Positions 5,936 through 8,207 of a stretch of DNA of 8,207 bases are shown one piece after another. Position numbers and translations under genes: made by a program. This stretch comes from Clostridia bacterium (GTDB lineage: Bacteria; Bacillota; Clostridia; Oscillospirales; CAG-272). Each line of letters starts with the position of its first letter. Within the stretch, counting starts at the first letter, position 1. Under the pieces are notes generated by a model that was not told the DNA's origin, did no database searches, and saw only the letters and a program-made list of their open reading frames with translations. Location: assembly GCA_017408535.1 (NCBI GenBank), contig JAFQUL010000051.1, positions 1 through 8,207 of the forward strand. Direction: 5' to 3'.

Positions 5936-7600
5936 TTATATGTTTTCGTCCATCCAGTTCCATCTGTTTTGAACAAAGTCGCGTATGTATTTTACGTTGT
6001 CCTCGTATGTCTTGAGATCAACTATTGATTTGGGCTGAGAGGCAACTGCTCTCGTGCCGAGAATGTTCCATACGGTGAAGTTGTATTCGGCGCTTGGCGC
6101 TAAGGTCTCGCCCATTTTGTCTATCAGGTCGAGAGAAGCAGTGAGAAGCTCGTCCTTTACCTCGTCCCAGCGGACTTTAAGCTTTGCTCTGAAGCTCGGG
6201 TCATTCATAAGATAACACATCCAGTTATCGTAGATATATCCGTAGTCCTGCGCAAGACAAGCCCAGATATCGTATTTGCCAAAGTCGTTATAGAGATTTC
6301 CCATTGCAAGGTCGTAGTCCCACAGCGGTCCCATCTTCAGGGGCTCGCCGGGCTCCTTGGTCATATAGCAGCTGCGGTTGAAGCAGGATTCGAGATTGTA
6401 GAAAAACTCGTTTGCGATAAACCAGTCTATCAGCGCGTCAACGTCTATATATTCCTCGTAGCCGTCAAGGGCGATGACTGCCGCGTCCGCCTTCTCAATA
6501 TAATCTATTATGAAGTCTGCCTGTTCCTGGGTTATATCGTCATCCTCGGGATGCTCGATAGAGCACCAGCGGATCAGATCGGTATATAAAACGGTTTTGC
6601 CGAGTACATCCTCGCCTTCCTCATATCCGCCTACCTCAAGAACGAAGGGGGTATCTGCCGCACCGGTGTCATCCGACAGCTCGATGCGTCCCTTTGCCAC
6701 GTCGTGGTCCTCACCTATAGAGTATACTCCGCGGTATTCACCGTTCACGAAAAGATTGACGGGAAACTGTGAGAAGGGAGAAAGCTGCTCGGACAGTACC
6801 TTTGACGCCTCCATTACCACGTAATTACGCATAAGAGAGTAGTCGGAGTAATTGGCAAGAAGCACCCACTTCTTGTTTGCCTCAAGTCCGAGAACGGTGG
6901 TCTTGGATGAGAACTTGATTTTGTAAGGCTTTTTGTCCCAGTTCCAGGTGGAGTTTCCGCGTCCCTTTATTTCGGTGTCGGTAGGATCAAGGGAAGAGAA
7001 GCCTTCCGGAAGATACCAGCCGTCAACCCCGCTTGTGTCGATACTTATCGTGGCGTCGACGTAGTAGTCCTTGGTCACGATATCCTGTCCGTCTGCGGTG
7101 TTGATGCATACGACGGGGATAGTGTGCTCTGCGTATTCAAGCTCCACATTATACTGTGTTTCGCTGCCTTCCTCGTTCTTTACGGTAAAGATACAGTCAC
7201 CGGAGGTGAGGTCTACCTTCTCTGTAAGAGGATCGGGAGAAAGGGACACACCGCTGTGCTCCACAGATACGGTGGCAGTCTTCAGAGAATAGGTGTCGGT
7301 GGGGGCGGTTATTTTAAGTATTATCTTGCCGTCCTTTATCTCGCCCGTGATAGTTTCGTAAATATTACGGTTGCTGTCTGCCGGAACGGAGAAAGCGGTT
7401 ATCTCTGCCGGCGGGGTCTGAGGTTGGGGCTCGGTCTCAGCTTCAGTGGTATCGGCCTCAGTGGTATCTGCCTCAGTGGTTTCGCTCGGCACTGTGGTAT
7501 CCGCTGTATCGGGCGGGGCAGTATCGTCTGCACACGCAAAGGAGAATACGGATACAAGTAATATCATAATGATCAGAATAACGATGCTGTGTCTTTTCAT
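5936..7600 (-). CDS. CotH-domain lipoprotein (predicted extracytoplasmic protein kinase-like)
   Basis: The 554-residue protein starts MKRHSIVILI with a hydrophobic leader and a lipobox-like FSFAC, lipidation expected at Cys23. A Thr/Glu/Pro linker (about 24-64) with three TTEAD-type repeats follows, then an Ig-like or cadherin-like beta domain (about 66-160) and the CotH domain (about 165-545). CotH hallmarks are KGRGNSTWNWDKKPYKIKF (about 212-230), KKWVLLANYSD (about 243-253), NLFVNGEYRGVYSIGE (about 282-297) and MGPLWDYDLAMGN (about 423-435). CotH proteins are atypical kinases: B. subtilis CotH phosphorylates spore-coat proteins, and anaerobes carry many secreted or lipid-anchored forms, some linked to polysaccharide degradation. 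The conserved basic, Glu and Asp motifs appear intact, so activity is plausible; the substrate is unknown. AGGAGG at 7611..7606, five bases before ATG 7600, sets the start over an in-frame ATG at 7642. No terminator separates it from the CBM9-like gene. Confidence 0.9.
   Translation of the reverse strand: MKRHSIVILIIMILLVSVFSFACADDTAPPDTADTTVPSETTEADTTEADTTEAETEPQPQTPPAEITAFSVPADSNRNIYETITGEIKDGKIILKITAPTDTYSLKTATVSVEHSGVSLSPDPLTEKVDLTSGDCIFTVKNEEGSETQYNVELEYAEHTIPVVCINTADGQDIVTKDYYVDATISIDTSGVDGWYLPEGFSSLDPTDTEIKGRGNSTWNWDKKPYKIKFSSKTTVLGLEANKKWVLLANYSDYSLMRNYVVMEASKVLSEQLSPFSQFPVNLFVNGEYRGVYSIGEDHDVAKGRIELSDDTGAADTPFVLEVGGYEEGEDVLGKTVLYTDLIRWCSIEHPEDDDITQEQADFIIDYIEKADAAVIALDGYEEYIDVDALIDWFIANEFFYNLESCFNRSCYMTKEPGEPLKMGPLWDYDLAMGNLYNDFGKYDIWACLAQDYGYIYDNWMCYLMNDPSFRAKLKVRWDEVKDELLTASLDLIDKMGETLAPSAEYNFTVWNILGTRAVASQPKSIVDLKTYEDNVKYIRDFVQNRWNWMDENI
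7440..7484 (-). repeat. 15-bp tandem repeat in the CotH lipoprotein linker
   Basis: Three head-to-tail 15-base units (plus-strand GCYTCAGTGGTATCG-like) at 7440-7454, 7455-7469 and 7470-7484 differ at one to three positions each and encode TTEAD-type pentapeptides. They lengthen the linker between the lipid anchor and the folded domains. Since the unit is a multiple of three, copy-number changes keep the reading frame. Confidence 0.75.
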
Positions 7601-7605
7601 ATTTT

Positions 7606-7611
7606 CCTCCT
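7606..7611 (-). promoter_or_regulatory. Ribosome binding site deciding the CotH start
   Basis: A perfect AGGAGG on the minus strand lies five bases before ATG 7600. It selects this codon over the in-frame ATG at 7642, which would place 14 hydrophilic residues in front of the signal peptide and lies upstream of the predicted transcription start. Confidence 0.85.
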
Positions 7612-7632
7612 GAATATTATCACTGTAAAATA

Positions 7633-7661
7633 ATTGTATCATAATAAAGAATAAAACACAA
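7633..7661 (-). promoter_or_regulatory. Extended -10 promoter of the CotH lipoprotein gene
   Basis: Minus-strand TGATACAAT places an extended -10 at 7638..7633, identical over nine bases to that of the flotillin operon promoter. The -35 at a 17-base distance, TTGTGT (7661..7656), is poor, which an extended -10 can compensate. Transcription would start near 7626, giving a short leader of about 25 bases. Confidence 0.55.
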
Positions 7662-7667
7662 GAAGAA

Positions 7668-7705
7668 AAAACGGCCGAAGCAGATAAGTCTGCCTCAGCC
7701 GTTTT
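7668..7705 (-). terminator. Intrinsic terminator of the glutamate dehydrogenase gene
   Basis: Outer arms AAAACGGC (7668-7675) and GCCGTTTT (7698-7705) and inner arms GCAGA and TCTGC around the loop TAAG form one long interrupted stem. On the minus strand it runs into T-rich sequence (GCCGTTTTTTCTTCTT). It starts 17 bases after the stop codon. It separates gdhA from the CotH gene. Confidence 0.85.
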
Positions 7706-7722
7706 ATTATACGTAATTACGA

Positions 7723-8207
7723 TTAATATGCAACACCCTGAGCAAGCATAGCGTCTGCAACCTTAAGGAAGCCGGCGATATTAGCACCTGCAACAAGATC
7801 GTCACCGAGACCGTGCTTCTGAGCAGCGCTTACAGATGCATCGAAGATATTCTTCATGATCTGGCGAAGCTTAGCGTCAACCTCTTCAGCGGTCCAGGAG
7901 TAACGCATGGAGTTCTGGGACATCTCAAGTCCGGAAACTGCAACACCGCCTGCGTTAACAGCCTTGGAAGGAGCTGCAATAACGCCGTTAGCCTTGAGGT
8001 AAGCCATAGCCTCGTTGGTGGTGGGCATGTTGGAAACCTCAACGTAGTACTTAACGCCGTTTGCAACGATAGCCTTAGCCTCTTCGAGACCAACCTCGTT
8101 CTGAGTAGCGCAGGGCATGATGATATCAGCCTTAACGCCCCAGGGCTTCTGACCGGGGAAGAACTCAACGCCGAACTTGTCTGCGTAGTCCTGAGCCTTG
8201 TTACGGC
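7723..8207 (-). CDS. gdhA: NADP-type glutamate dehydrogenase, C-terminal third (partial)
   Basis: The visible 160 codons encode the C-terminal part; the start lies beyond the right edge. The enzyme makes glutamate from 2-oxoglutarate and ammonium with NADPH, a main route of ammonium assimilation in gut anaerobes, and works as a cytoplasmic hexamer. Diagnostic stretches of the bacterial 450-residue hexameric class are GQKPWGVKADIIMPCATQNE, SNMPTTNEA, APSKAVNAGGVAVSGLEMSQN and the ending VAGANIAGFLKVADAMLAQG; these closely resemble the E. coli GdhA C-terminus (PCATQNEL, ANMPTT, AANAGGVATSGLEMAQN, GANIAGFVKVADAMLAQGV). The strongly biased codon use (AAG, AAC, GCC/GCT) suits a highly expressed gene. 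An NADP preference follows from class similarity; the cofactor-binding core is mostly outside the window. It ends before an intrinsic terminator and looks unrelated in function to the genes downstream. Confidence 0.96.
   Translation of the reverse strand, partial: RNKAQDYADKFGVEFFPGQKPWGVKADIIMPCATQNEVGLEEAKAIVANGVKYYVEVSNMPTTNEAMAYLKANGVIAAPSKAVNAGGVAVSGLEMSQNSMRYSWTAEEVDAKLRQIMKNIFDASVSAAQKHGLGDDLVAGANIAGFLKVADAMLAQGVAY

Noticed and set aside
7124..7561. A 145-codon plus-strand open frame with Gly/Leu repeats opposite the CotH gene
   Set aside because: The repeats are the complement of the TTEAD linker repeat; no recognisable product, and the CotH protein on the minus strand is certain.

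Overview
The window looks like chromosomal DNA from a Gram-positive clostridial gut or rumen bacterium. A Ruminococcus-like member of the Oscillospiraceae is my inference. The reasons are strong AGGAGG-type ribosome binding sites, sigma-A type promoters with TTGACA boxes, intrinsic terminators, a DUF1836 regulator (a Firmicutes family), a CotH lipoprotein with a Thr/Glu-rich linker and a family-9-like carbohydrate-binding protein. Every gene I can support lies on the minus strand, so the window is best read from right to left.

Reading order: (1) 8207-7723, the 3' third of an NADP-type glutamate dehydrogenase gene, closed by a terminator. (2) 7600-5936, a CotH-domain lipoprotein with its own extended -10 promoter. 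(3) 5865-5212, a CBM9-like protein without a signal peptide. It has its own promoter just behind the CotH stop codon and ends at a textbook terminator; read-through from CotH is possible. (4) 4979-2309, a tight three-gene operon: a DUF1836 HTH regulator, an NfeD-like membrane protein and a flotillin. Its promoter is near consensus and is overlaid by three direct repeats of CACTTGAC; its leader carries a hairpin. The operon ends at a perfect 21-bp hairpin. (5) 2205-1630, a two-TM protein with a C-terminal zinc ribbon. (6) 1629-1, a visibly AT-richer stretch with a good promoter, a gene for a seven-TM protein with a large predicted extracytoplasmic domain, and the first nine codons of a probably exported protein.

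How the parts work together: NfeD-like proteins and flotillins are known partners in membrane microdomains, as in Bacillus subtilis YuaF/FloT. What stands out here is a DUF1836 DNA-binding protein as first gene of that operon, behind a promoter carrying three helically phased repeats. This suggests an autoregulated flotillin module (inference). CotH and the CBM9-like protein form a second possible functional pair. The AT-rich left end is the least recognisable part and the best candidate for laterally acquired or fast-evolving DNA. I see no CRISPR array, tRNA, rRNA, transposase or attachment site.
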